Origin: Robertmurraya sp047302285
GTDB lineage: Bacteria; Bacillota; Bacilli; Bacillales; Cytobacillaceae
Assembly: GCF_047302285.1 (NCBI RefSeq)
Contig: NZ_CP154845.1
Location: 2,852,001-2,916,000, forward strand
Reading direction: 5' to 3'
DNA length: 64,000 bases
Shown in pieces: positions 50,913 through 58,295 of this stretch. Each line of letters opens with the position of its first letter. The first letter of the stretch is position 1. The translations under genes were made by a program, and so were the position numbers. Under the pieces are notes generated by a model. That model ran no database searches and was not told where the DNA came from. It saw nothing but the letters and a program-made list of their open reading frames with translations.

Positions 50913-52648
50913 ACTCGAATATCAACTCCACTATAGGAATTCGAAGTGTAGGGATTTACTTTTTTCTTCGTGTCGGCAACTCTTTCAAATGAAGGTTGAA
51001 AGGAGATACTTGTTAATGTAAATCCTAGATTACGTAAATTTTCTTTCAAACCATTGATAAACGGTTCTGCAATGAACTTTATTTTTTCCGTATCATTGAC
51101 AATCGTCATATTCATAATGCGATTTTGAATTTGCATATCGACAATCACTTCATTTAGATGTTCAAGCTCTAAATAGAAAAGAACCCGACAATACGCTGGA
51201 TCAATTTCTCCATTTTCCTTCTTACTTCCACTCCATTGCACCGTTAAATCTGTTTTTTTCTCCCAAAACGGAAGGGGAACCTGCAGGACATAGTTCGTGA
51301 ACGGCGCCGTTTCCTGTGATAATAACTGGATACCCGTAATTTTATGTAACAGCTGTTCTGCATCGCCTTTCACAGTCCCTGATGATTCCTCATTGATAAC
51401 ACGAAGTAAAAGCGCTTTGAGGACATCAAGCTTTTGCAATTCATTGCCATTTTCCCCTTTTAACATTGGTAGGTGCCTTGATTCGTAATCGAAACCAATC
51501 TTTGAGACTAACATTCGAAGATGATCTGCTACACTTTTCCCAAAGTCGAACTTAACCAATTCTTCTTGAGCGTTGTTGACACTATTTTGAAGCATTGTCA
51601 TTTCTTGTTTCGTAAATTCAGGCGACATCTTTTCTAATAAAATGGCAGAATTATTCACTATTTGTTGCGTTTGTGGAGGTTTACCGTCTGCAGTAAATAA
51701 GGAAAGAATTTGCTTCGTTAATGGGATACCATTCTCCATCTCTCTCATTAAAGCAGCCTTCAAAAGGCTCCCCGTTAATCCCCCCTGATTTTGTTGCAAG
51801 GTCTGCTCTATTCTGCTATTTTCATTTATCGGAAGGGTTAGTGTGCTCGTTTTACTTGCTATTTTTTTGGCTGCTTCAAAAAGAAGCTCACGTTCTTCCC
51901 CTTGACGAACAAATGAAAGCTTTTGTAAAAGCGATAGAGCATTTTGTGATGAAACAGTATCTCGATTATTAAGCCACTCTTTTAATAAAGCACTAGTCAC
52001 TTTTTCTGTCACTTTCTCTTGCCCTGTCTTCGTCATTTCCTCTAATAATAGCACAAGCTGTTGCCCGTCCTTTGAGAGTTGAGGTGAAGCCCTTAATTTT
52101 GTACTTAGCTCGTCCATCATTTGATGCAACGGTTCTTTCTTCAATGAGGCTAGTACGCCTGCAAAGACTTGCTTTGTCAAAGGTAAATTCCGTGACATCA
52201 TTTCTTTCAACACCTCTAGTTTTTCAGGCTCTTGTTTGTATTCATTTATTAATTGAGCTGTTGCTTGAGATGTCTCCTTTGTAATCGGAAGTTTCTCTCT
52301 TAACAAGTATTGAATCATCTCTCTATTTTCTTTCGTCTCTGGAAGTCCTACTTGCTTTAATAGACTACTAACAGGCGTGTGATGGTTGTTCCCAGATTCT
52401 TCAAACGGTAATACCTTCAAATGGAGGCGACCTTCACCAGATTGAATTTGAAACCAATACTTCCCCCCTGCTGACAAAGGAACCTCCAGCTTAGCGATCA
52501 CTTTTTGATTGCCAACCTGAACCTCAGCTGTCTGATTCGGAAAGAGCTTACCAATTCGCCCGTATATGATCTGTCCTAGTTGAAATGAGTTGGTTTGAGC
52601 TCGAAAGGTATGTTGTTTTTGTAATGACTGGATAAGGCTTGCGATCAT
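50909..52648 (-). CDS. ylqG: FliK-like large protein YlqG
   Basis: This 579-aa protein has an N-terminal region of about 80 residues (LGQIIYGRIGKLFPNQTAEV), a long helical middle and a C-terminal domain resembling the FliK hook-length control domain (LPFWEKKTDLTVQWSG, then CRVLFYLELEHLNEVIVDMQ). It is cytoplasmic by sequence, with no signal or membrane helix. Its function is unknown. It is coupled to the FlhB-like ylqH downstream and starts 1 base after rnhB. Confidence 0.85.
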   Translation of the reverse strand: MIASLIQSLQKQHTFRAQTNSFQLGQIIYGRIGKLFPNQTAEVQVGNQKVIAKLEVPLSAGGKYWFQIQSGEGRLHLKVLPFEESGNNHHTPVSSLLKQVGLPETKENREMIQYLLREKLPITKETSQATAQLINEYKQEPEKLEVLKEMMSRNLPLTKQVFAGVLASLKKEPLHQMMDELSTKLRASPQLSKDGQQLVLLLEEMTKTGQEKVTEKVTSALLKEWLNNRDTVSSQNALSLLQKLSFVRQGEERELLFEAAKKIASKTSTLTLPINENSRIEQTLQQNQGGLTGSLLKAALMREMENGIPLTKQILSLFTADGKPPQTQQIVNNSAILLEKMSPEFTKQEMTMLQNSVNNAQEELVKFDFGKSVADHLRMLVSKIGFDYESRHLPMLKGENGNELQKLDVLKALLLRVINEESSGTVKGDAEQLLHKITGIQLLSQETAPFTNYVLQVPLPFWEKKTDLTVQWSGSKKENGEIDPAYCRVLFYLELEHLNEVIVDMQIQNRIMNMTIVNDTEKIKFIAEPFINGLKENLRNLGFTLTSISFQPSFERVADTKKKVNPYTSNSYSGVDIRV

Positions 52649-52649
52649 C

Positions 52650-53429
52650 TTAATCCTCTCGTTTCATCATACTTTTAATCGGTTCAAAGCTCTTTCGATG
52701 AAATGGTGTGATTCCGTATTTTTCTAGCGCTAGTAGGTGTTCTTTCGTGCCGTAGCCCATGTTACTAGCAAATTGATAAAAAGGATATTGGCTATGCAAC
52801 TCCTTCATCATTCTGTCTCTTGTTACTTTTGCTATAATCGAGGCTGCAGCAATGGAAATACTTTTTCCATCACCTTTTATAATAGATTGGGAAGGATAAG
52901 GAGTATCCAATTTCATCGCATCAATTAAAAGATAATCTGGTTTAATCGGCATTTCAGCAATGGAAGAAAGCATCGCCTTTTTAGTCGCTTCATAAATATT
53001 TACTTCATCGATTTCATTTGCTTCAATGATGCCGATACCGATAGATAGGGCATGTTGTTTAATATAGTCAAAATACTCGTCCCGTTTTGATTCAGTTAGC
53101 TTTTTAGAATCATCAATGCCAAGAAGTTGAAAATCTGTGGGCAATACGACACATGCTGCCACAACGGGACCAGCTAGAGGACCACGCCCTACCTCATCAA
53201 TTCCACCTATCGTGTTAAATCCTTGTGTACCTAAGTGCCGTTCGATGCTCGACATTTGCATGAATTTCTCCATCGCCTTCTTTTTCTGTTCGAGACGACG
53301 TTCATATTTTTGGATTAATTGCTGGACCCCTTTACGACCATCCTGCTTTATTTCTTCTAGGAACGAAACATTCTCTTGCTCTATCTTTAATAGTTTTTCT
53401 TCAATTTCTTTAATCGTATATGTAGCCAA
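52650..53429 (-). CDS. rnhB: Ribonuclease HII
   Basis: RNase HII removes ribonucleotides from DNA and RNA primers. The 259-aa protein has the family active-site motif GGIDEVGRGPLAGPVVAACV, then DSKKLTESKRDEYF and LLIDAMKLD. The N-terminal extension of about 70 residues is the substrate-binding domain seen in Bacillus RNase HII. The start is a TTG with GGGG about 10 bases upstream. It follows the rbgA terminator but lies close to ylqG downstream, so it probably leads the rnhB-ylqG-ylqH unit. Confidence 0.95.
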   Translation of the reverse strand: MATYTIKEIEEKLLKIEQENVSFLEEIKQDGRKGVQQLIQKYERRLEQKKKAMEKFMQMSSIERHLGTQGFNTIGGIDEVGRGPLAGPVVAACVVLPTDFQLLGIDDSKKLTESKRDEYFDYIKQHALSIGIGIIEANEIDEVNIYEATKKAMLSSIAEMPIKPDYLLIDAMKLDTPYPSQSIIKGDGKSISIAAASIIAKVTRDRMMKELHSQYPFYQFASNMGYGTKEHLLALEKYGITPFHRKSFEPIKSMMKRED

Positions 53430-53478
53430 GGTAAGAAAACCCCTTTTATAAAGTCATATTATTTTTATCGGTTAGAAA

Positions 53479-53522
53479 CGAAAAAAGTAAAGACCTCCTA
53501 TCACTTAGAAGGTCTTTACTTC
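53479..53522 (-). terminator. Rho-independent terminator of rbgA
   Basis: AGTAAAGACCT and AGGTCTTTACT form an 11-bp perfect stem with a loop of about 12 bases, followed by TTTTT on the minus strand. It lies directly after the rbgA stop codon. Confidence 0.88.
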
Positions 53523-53526
53523 TTAT

Positions 53527-54384
53527 TTAATCTTCATCGTATTGTGGCTTTTCAAAGGAGAGTGGTCCTAATTGCTCCGAACGTATGTCCCGAATCACAA
53601 GTTCAGCCACTTTATCATAATTAACCTCGCCACCACTCATAAGAGTACCACGTCGTTTCCCGATTTCATTAAAAAGCTCCACAATATCTTCTGGAATGTT
53701 TTCAAGTTGATATCGTTCTTTTAAACGCGTTGGATATTCATTTTCAAGGAAACGAAGTCCATAAATGCTAACATCTTGTAGGTTTAAGATCGTATCTTTG
53801 ATCGCCCCAGTTAGTGCTAGCTTTGAGCCGACTTCTTGATCCTCAAACTTTGGCCAGAGGATTCCCGGAGTATCTAGTAATTCAAGTTCTTTTCCTACCT
53901 TAATCCACTGCTGTGCCTTTGTGACACCAGGAGTATTACCTGTTTTAGCAATATTTTTCTTTGCTAAACGATTGATTAATGTTGACTTCCCTACGTTAGG
54001 TATGCCAACAATCATCGCTCTAATCGCCCTTGGCTTAACCCCCTTAGCCTGCATCCGATCAAATTTTTCTTTTAGAATCAATTTTGAAGCTGATACAATC
54101 TCTTTCATCCCAGTACCAGCTTGAGAATTAATCGCTAGTGCTTTAATCCCTTTTTCATCAAAATAGCGAATCCATGCCTTCGTCACTTCTTTATCAGCCA
54201 TATCGGCCTTATTTAAAAGGACGAGTCTTGGTTTGTGTTGAATGATTTCATCGATCATTGGATTACGAGAGGAATGGGGTATCCTTGCATCAACTAGTTC
54301 AAAAATGATATCGACAAGTTTTAGCTTTTCTGTTACTTGTCGACGGGCTTTCGCCATATGTCCTGGAAACCATTGAATCGTCAT
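53527..54384 (-). CDS. rbgA: Ribosome biogenesis GTPase RbgA (YlqF)
   Basis: RbgA is an essential GTPase that promotes a late step in 50S subunit assembly. The 285-aa protein has the circularly permuted GTPase order: NKADM (G4) comes before the P-loop GIPNVGKSTLINRLAKK (G1), followed by DTPGILWP (G3). The N-terminal FPGHMAKARRQV motif and the C-terminal ANTAR-like region complete the family pattern. It lies 26 bases downstream of the signal peptidase gene. Confidence 0.96.
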   Translation of the reverse strand: MTIQWFPGHMAKARRQVTEKLKLVDIIFELVDARIPHSSRNPMIDEIIQHKPRLVLLNKADMADKEVTKAWIRYFDEKGIKALAINSQAGTGMKEIVSASKLILKEKFDRMQAKGVKPRAIRAMIVGIPNVGKSTLINRLAKKNIAKTGNTPGVTKAQQWIKVGKELELLDTPGILWPKFEDQEVGSKLALTGAIKDTILNLQDVSIYGLRFLENEYPTRLKERYQLENIPEDIVELFNEIGKRRGTLMSGGEVNYDKVAELVIRDIRSEQLGPLSFEKPQYDED

Positions 54385-54410
54385 TGCTGCACCTCCCTAT
54401 ATATAACAAC

Positions 54411-54962
54411 TTATTTTACCAACCGTATATCTTCTAAGGGCCAATAGATCATACTCGTATTCCCTAATACTTTTTCCATCGGAACCGTACCAATGTGGCG
54501 ACTGTCTTTACTATACCGTCGATTATCCCCCATCACGAATAAATGGCCCTCTGGAACAACCTCTTGACCTGTCACCTCTTCAAGTGTAAATGGCTCTGTT
54601 AGTGGCCCATCTATGACCCGATTTTTGAATTCATCAAGATAAGGTTCCTCATATGCCTCTCCATTCACATAAAGAGTGTCGTTTCGATATTCTATCTTGT
54701 CTCCTGGTAGCCCAATGATTCGCTTTATGTAATCCTTATCTTCTGGTGCATGAAAAACGATGATGTCAAATCGTTCAGGTTTCCCTATTTTATAGCTAAA
54801 TTTATTGACAATCATTCGATCCTGGTCATGTAAAGTTGGCATCATCGATAAGCCATCCACTACGATAGGGGCGAATAAAAAATAGCGTATAAATGCTGCT
54901 AACACGACAGCAATAATAAGTGCTTTTGTCCATTCCCATAATTCATTTTTTTTCTTAGCCAC
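54411..54962 (-). CDS. sipS: Type I signal peptidase
   Basis: This enzyme cleaves signal peptides at the outer face of the membrane. The 183-aa protein has one N-terminal membrane helix (ALIIAVVLAAFIRYFLFAP). The catalytic Ser is in VDGLSMMPTLHD, the Lys in DYIKRIIGLPGD, and the C-terminal box is FVMGDNRRYSKDSRHIG. It starts at a GTG (54962) with GGGG nine bases upstream; the ATG six codons earlier lacks a ribosome binding site. B. subtilis lacks this gene between rplS and rbgA, but other Bacilli have it. Which of the several Sip paralogues it matches best is uncertain. Confidence 0.92.
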   Translation of the reverse strand: MAKKKNELWEWTKALIIAVVLAAFIRYFLFAPIVVDGLSMMPTLHDQDRMIVNKFSYKIGKPERFDIIVFHAPEDKDYIKRIIGLPGDKIEYRNDTLYVNGEAYEEPYLDEFKNRVIDGPLTEPFTLEEVTGQEVVPEGHLFVMGDNRRYSKDSRHIGTVPMEKVLGNTSMIYWPLEDIRLVK

Positions 54963-55321
54963 TATTTCAATCCCCACCATTCTTAAAGTACACGATTATC
55001 ATTATTACGATTCTTATATTAAGAGTAAACTAAGATAGCCAGTGAAATCAAACGAAAACGAGCTAGAGTACATATTAGATTATCCAATAGTTAATGTTTA
55101 ACATACTTTATTTAACTTTTTTAAAATTTGAACAGTGTGAAGCTGTGAACTCAGGTGAAAACCATCTCTTATGCCCCAAAACAATAAAGGAGCCTGCAAG
55201 TAAAAATCCATGATAGATTTTCACATACACAAGCTCCTTTCATTGTTAGGCAGCTGAATCAATCTGAATTCTTCTGCTTCTTTTGTTTAGCTTCAAGCAT
55301 AAGTGCTCTACACTTTTGTTA
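54963..55321. other. Intergenic region rplS to signal peptidase
   Basis: About 360 bases with no supported gene. It contains a short AAGTG/CACTT hairpin just past rplS, a 66-base long imperfect hairpin at 55181-55246, and about 200 A/T-rich bases before the signal peptidase gene. I found no convincing promoter for the signal peptidase gene, although one would be expected here. Confidence 0.6.
55181..55246 (-). other. Long imperfect hairpin downstream of rplS
   Basis: On the minus strand ACAATGAAAGGAGC pairs with GGCTCCTTTATTGT, and within it GAAAATC pairs with GATTTTT around a TATCATG loop, giving a 66-base rod-like stem. A short T-rich tail (TTTTG) follows. It might be the rplS terminator, a small RNA or a relic of a small mobile repeat. 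A 24-codon frame that starts inside it is probably incidental. Confidence 0.55.
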
Positions 55322-55666
55322 TTATCGGATTTCTTTAATACGAGCTTTTTTACCACGTAGGTTACGTAGGTAGTAAAGTTTAGCACGGCGAACTTTACCG
55401 CGACGAATAACTTCAAGCTTCGCAATTTTTGGTGTGTGTACTGGGAATGTACGCTCAACGCCTACACCGTAAGAGATTTTACGAACTGTGAAAGTTTCGC
55501 TAATTCCACCACCACGACGCTTAATCACAACACCTTCAAATAACTGAATACGCTCACGAGTACCCTCGACAACCTTAACGTGTACACGTACAGTGTCACC
55601 AGGACGGAAAGCAGGAAGATCAGTACGAAGTTGTTCTTGTGTGATTTCTTCGATTAATTTTTGCAT
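55322..55666 (-). CDS. rplS: 50S ribosomal protein L19
   Basis: L19 lies at the 30S-50S interface and helps form intersubunit bridges. I use the ATG at 55666 (MQKLIEEITQEQLRTDLPAF), with GGAAGGAG upstream. It gives 114 aa, near the B. subtilis length. The body contains RPGDTVRVHVKVVEGTRERI and IKRRGGGISETFTVRKISYG, and it ends with KARIKEIR. Its own promoter and an L19-type leader precede it. Confidence 0.98.
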   Translation of the reverse strand: MQKLIEEITQEQLRTDLPAFRPGDTVRVHVKVVEGTRERIQLFEGVVIKRRGGGISETFTVRKISYGVGVERTFPVHTPKIAKLEVIRRGKVRRAKLYYLRNLRGKKARIKEIR

Positions 55667-55762
55667 CGTTTTCAACTCCTTCCAACAGACGCTCTTGCAT
55701 CACTGTAGCTCACTAATTGCAGCGGAACATCGTTATAAGACAAAGACTTCTCATCTAAGTCA
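55667..55762 (-). ncRNA. L19 leader (ribosomal protein autoregulatory RNA)
   Basis: The 5' leader between the promoter and rplS contains ACTTCT/AGAAGT as a first stem and a second conserved-looking block (GATGTTCCGCTGCAATTAG, then AAGAGCGTCTGTTGG) that I associate with the Bacillus L19 leader motif. In B. subtilis this element is thought to control rplS by L19 feedback. Recognition is from memory, not a covariance search. Confidence 0.65.
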
Positions 55763-55770
55763 CAAGAAGT

Positions 55771-55799
55771 ATCATACCATATTGGGTAAGCAACTTCAA
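55771..55799 (-). promoter_or_regulatory. Sigma-A-type promoter of rplS
   Basis: TTGAAG and TATGAT are 17 bases apart on the minus strand, and TG one base before the -10 makes an extended -10 promoter. The -35 lies next to the trmD stop codon. Confidence 0.75.
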
Positions 55800-55801
55800 G
55801 C

Positions 55802-56545
55802 TTATTTTTTAAGGCTTTCTATTTCACGAAGCCATTTTTGCTGTTCTTCGGTCAGTTCAAAATTGTCGAGCAGATCGGGTCTTCGTTCATACGTTCTTCG
55901 TAAAGACTCCTTCGCTCTCCATTGATCAATTAAGCGATGATTACCTGAAGTGAGGACATCAGGAACCTTCAAACCACGAAAATCAGCTGGCCTAGTATAA
56001 TGAGGATGCTCTAACAACCCAGTACTAAACGAATCTCTCAGATGGGATTCTTCGTTTCCTAGAACCTCAGGCAATAGTCGAACGACACTATCGATAACGA
56101 CCATCGCACCGAGTTCACCCCCGGTTAACACATAATCGCCAATCGATATTTCGTCAGTTATAATATGCTCTCTTATTCTTTCATCATAGCCTTCATAATG
56201 ACCACATATGAAAATAAGATGCTCTTCCTTAGCCAGTTCTTCAGCCTTTTGTTGGTTATAGGTTTTTCCTTGTGGACATAAGAGAATGACTCTCGGCTTG
56301 TCACTTTCCGCTTCATCCTTTAAATGCGACACGGCGTCAAAAATCGGCTGTGGCTTCAGGACCATCCCAGCACCGCCACCATACGGATAATCATCGACTG
56401 TTTTGTGCTTGTTATCAGCAAATTCACGAAAATTAACAACACGATAGTCGACAGCCTTTTGTTCCGCTGCTTTTTTCAAAATAGAGCTCCCAAATACACC
56501 TTCAAACATTTCAGGAAACAGGGAAAGGACATCGATTTTCATCAT
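55802..56545 (-). CDS. trmD: tRNA (guanine-N1)-methyltransferase TrmD
   Basis: TrmD methylates G37 of tRNAs next to the anticodon using SAM, preventing +1 frameshifts. The 247-aa protein has the trefoil-knot SAM site (FICGHYEGYDERI, and ISIGDYVLTGGELGAMVVID) and the N-terminal PYGGGAGMVLKPQPIFDA. The start overlaps the rimM stop (ATGATG, either codon possible). It lies upstream of rplS, as in B. subtilis. Confidence 0.97.
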   Translation of the reverse strand: MMKIDVLSLFPEMFEGVFGSSILKKAAEQKAVDYRVVNFREFADNKHKTVDDYPYGGGAGMVLKPQPIFDAVSHLKDEAESDKPRVILLCPQGKTYNQQKAEELAKEEHLIFICGHYEGYDERIREHIITDEISIGDYVLTGGELGAMVVIDSVVRLLPEVLGNEESHLRDSFSTGLLEHPHYTRPADFRGLKVPDVLTSGNHRLIDQWRAKESLRRTYERRPDLLDNFELTEEQQKWLREIESLKK

Positions 56546-57060
56546 GAGAGTAACCCTTCCATCGGTTCTATCAGGATTACTTGTTCTTTCAAATCTACCT
56601 TTTTTACGACCTGTTCAATATACGGGATTAAAATATCTTTCCCGCCCTTTCCTTTGACGACCCAAACATCATTTGCCCCAGGAGTTAAGATTTCTCTCAC
56701 TTTCCCAAGCTCTTCTCCATTCGTCGTAAAAACGTGACATCCGATGATTTCATGAAAGTAGAATTCATCCTCTTCCAGCCCTGTTAACTGGCTTTCTCGG
56801 ATTTTTAAAATTCCGCCCTTCATCGTTTCCACTTCATTCACATTTTCATAACCTTTAAACGTTAATAGATCAAAATTTTTATGAACACGATGTGTGGCAA
56901 CAATTAGTTCTACCGGTTCCTTAGCATCAGGCATGAATAGATATAGTGGATTTCCGGGAGTATATCGTTCCTCGGCGAAATCTGTTTTTGAGATAACGCG
57001 AACTTCTCCTTTAATCCCATGGGTATTTACAATTTTTCCGACATTAAACCATTTTTCCAA
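56542..57060 (-). CDS. rimM: 16S rRNA processing protein RimM
   Basis: RimM helps mature the 30S head domain and binds S19. The 172-aa protein has the N-terminal RimM barrel (WFNVGKIVNTHGIKGEVRVI) and the C-terminal PRC-barrel domain (EDEFYFHEIIGCHVFTTNGE). The start is a TTG with AGGTG seven bases upstream. It is coupled to trmD downstream. Confidence 0.95.
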   Translation of the reverse strand: MEKWFNVGKIVNTHGIKGEVRVISKTDFAEERYTPGNPLYLFMPDAKEPVELIVATHRVHKNFDLLTFKGYENVNEVETMKGGILKIRESQLTGLEEDEFYFHEIIGCHVFTTNGEELGKVREILTPGANDVWVVKGKGGKDILIPYIEQVVKKVDLKEQVILIEPMEGLLS

Positions 57061-57072
57061 CAGTCATCACCT

Positions 57073-57459
57073 CTAACGAATTTCCGCAACGACGCCGTCT
57101 TTTATGACAATTGTTTTGCTTGTCGCAATGTCCTCCCAAGCGTCTCCAATCTTAACTTCAATGATTCCTTGTATTTCCTTTTCTTGCAGTTCACTACCTA
57201 ATGGTAGCATATGTAATTGTTCTATTTGAAAGTCGAGAAGCTTTATTTTTTCTTGGCGAGTATGGATTTCTTTTTCAAATTGCTTGGTTAAATTCCCTAT
57301 TGAATATTTTTTCGTCTTTTCTAGCTTTTTCAACTCAAATCGAAGCTGTTCGCATTCTTTTTTGAGTTGCAACAAATTTTCTTCGTATTTCTGCTGGAGT
57401 TGTTCTCTGCTTTTTTCTGTTAGCACTTGCTTGACGACAATTTTTTGAAGAATATTCAT
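57073..57459 (-). CDS. ylqD: Conserved protein YlqD
   Basis: YlqD is a Bacillus protein of unknown function in the rpsP-rplS cluster. The ATG at 57459 (MNILQKIVVKQVLTEKSREQ) follows GGGAGG and gives 128 aa, the B. subtilis length. The middle (about 20-80) is a charged coiled coil. The C-terminus is a small beta region (GIIEVKIGDAWEDIATSKTI). No membrane segment is visible. It starts 76 bases from a palindromic repeat and ends 12 bases before rimM. Confidence 0.88.
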   Translation of the reverse strand: MNILQKIVVKQVLTEKSREQLQQKYEENLLQLKKECEQLRFELKKLEKTKKYSIGNLTKQFEKEIHTRQEKIKLLDFQIEQLHMLPLGSELQEKEIQGIIEVKIGDAWEDIATSKTIVIKDGVVAEIR

Positions 57460-57534
57460 ACTCTGTGCCTCCCTCATTTAAATTATGAAAGGTTATTGCT
57501 GAATTATTAAAAGGATTTGTGTTTATACGTAGTT

Positions 57535-57607
57535 GATTTTTGGCTCCTTTCAGCTTTGCTAAAAAGGCGTGCGAAACTTCGGTTTCGCACGAAATAAGCC
57601 AAAAATC
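57535..57607. repeat. Nested palindromic element between khpA and ylqD
   Basis: An outer perfect 11-base inverted repeat (GATTTTTGGCT and AGCCAAAAATC) encloses an inner perfect 10-bp stem (CGTGCGAAAC and GTTTCGCACG) with a TTCG tetraloop. The element lies just past the khpA terminator and before ylqD. Inner and outer arms make it look like a REP-type or MITE-like sequence. It is not a terminator by itself because no U-tract follows in either direction. Confidence 0.65.
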
Positions 57608-57628
57608 GCTCTAGTAACATTCCCTTAC

Positions 57629-57659
57629 AAAAAAAAGGAGGGAATCTCCCTCCTTTTTT
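57629..57659 (-). terminator. Rho-independent terminator of rpsP-khpA
   Basis: AAAAAAGGAGGGA and TCCCTCCTTTTTT pair around GAT on the minus strand, and the run of Ts continues past the stem. The strong GC core and U-run make this one of the clearest terminators in the window. Confidence 0.92.
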
Positions 57660-57680
57660 CGCTGTGATTCTTGTAGAGCC

Positions 57681-57911
57681 TTACTCAACAATTTCTAAAA
57701 AGATTTTCTTCTGTTGTGATGTTCCTGCTGCGTAGACAACAGTTCGAATAGCTTTAGCAACTCGCCCTTGCTTTCCGATTACCTTACCCATATCGCTTTT
57801 ATTCACGTTTAGTTTATACGTAATACGGTCAGACTCTTCATTAACATCCACTAGGACATCTTCTGGAAAGTCGACAAGAGGCTTGACAATTGTTTCAATA
57901 AGCTCTTTCAT
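57681..57911 (-). CDS. khpA: RNA-binding KH-domain protein KhpA (YlqC)
   Basis: KhpA is a small KH-domain RNA-binding protein that pairs with KhpB (Jag) and affects cell size in Firmicutes. At 76 aa it is a single KH domain with the GxxG loop in KVIGKQGRVAKAIRTVVYAA. No other domain is present. It follows rpsP by 5 bases and ends just before the terminator, as in many Firmicutes. Confidence 0.95.
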   Translation of the reverse strand: MKELIETIVKPLVDFPEDVLVDVNEESDRITYKLNVNKSDMGKVIGKQGRVAKAIRTVVYAAGTSQQKKIFLEIVE

Positions 57912-57916
57912 ATGCC

Positions 57917-58189
57917 TTACTTGCTGTACTTAGCGTTATGGAATTTCTCCATAATGCCTTGATTAGAGAATAAGTTACGAACTGTGTCCGATGGCTTAGC
58001 GCCGTCTTGTAACCACTTAAGAGCTAACTCTTCATTGATATCAACGATAGCTGGCTCAGCTACTGGATTATAAGTTCCAACTGTTTCAATGAAACGTCCA
58101 TCACGTGGTGAACGAGAATCAGCTACTACGATACGATAAAAAGGAGATTTTTTTGCTCCCATACGTTTTAAACGAATTTTTACTGCCAT
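57917..58189 (-). CDS. rpsP: 30S ribosomal protein S16
   Basis: S16 is an early assembly protein of the 30S subunit. The 90-aa protein shows the family sequence from VKIRLKRMGAKKSPFYRIVV through ADSRSPRDGRFIETVGTYNP to GAKPSDTVRNLFSNQGIMEK. GGAGGTGC precedes its ATG. It has a promoter-like sequence of its own in the 106-base gap after ffh. Confidence 0.98.
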   Translation of the reverse strand: MAVKIRLKRMGAKKSPFYRIVVADSRSPRDGRFIETVGTYNPVAEPAIVDINEELALKWLQDGAKPSDTVRNLFSNQGIMEKFHNAKYSK

Positions 58190-58227
58190 AATTTAAAGCA
58201 CCTCCGAATAGTTTCACACAAGATAAA

Positions 58228-58257
58228 ATAATAACAGATTGTTAAATAGTTTGTAAA
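58228..58257 (-). promoter_or_regulatory. Promoter-like sequence before rpsP
   Basis: TTTACA and TATTAT are 18 bases apart on the minus strand, about 40 bases upstream of the rpsP ATG. No terminator is visible between ffh and this site, so read-through from ffh is also likely. Confidence 0.55.
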
Positions 58258-58295
58258 GTGTTTTTTCTTGTCAGTTAATAAATTAATACAAGAAT

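Noticed and set aside
55246..55458. 70-codon minus-strand frame overlapping the 3' end of rplS
   Set aside because: It is out of frame with rplS, mostly inside it, and lacks a ribosome binding site.
56324..56737. 137-codon plus-strand open frame across trmD and rimM
   Set aside because: It is antisense to two conserved overlapping genes and has no recognisable features.
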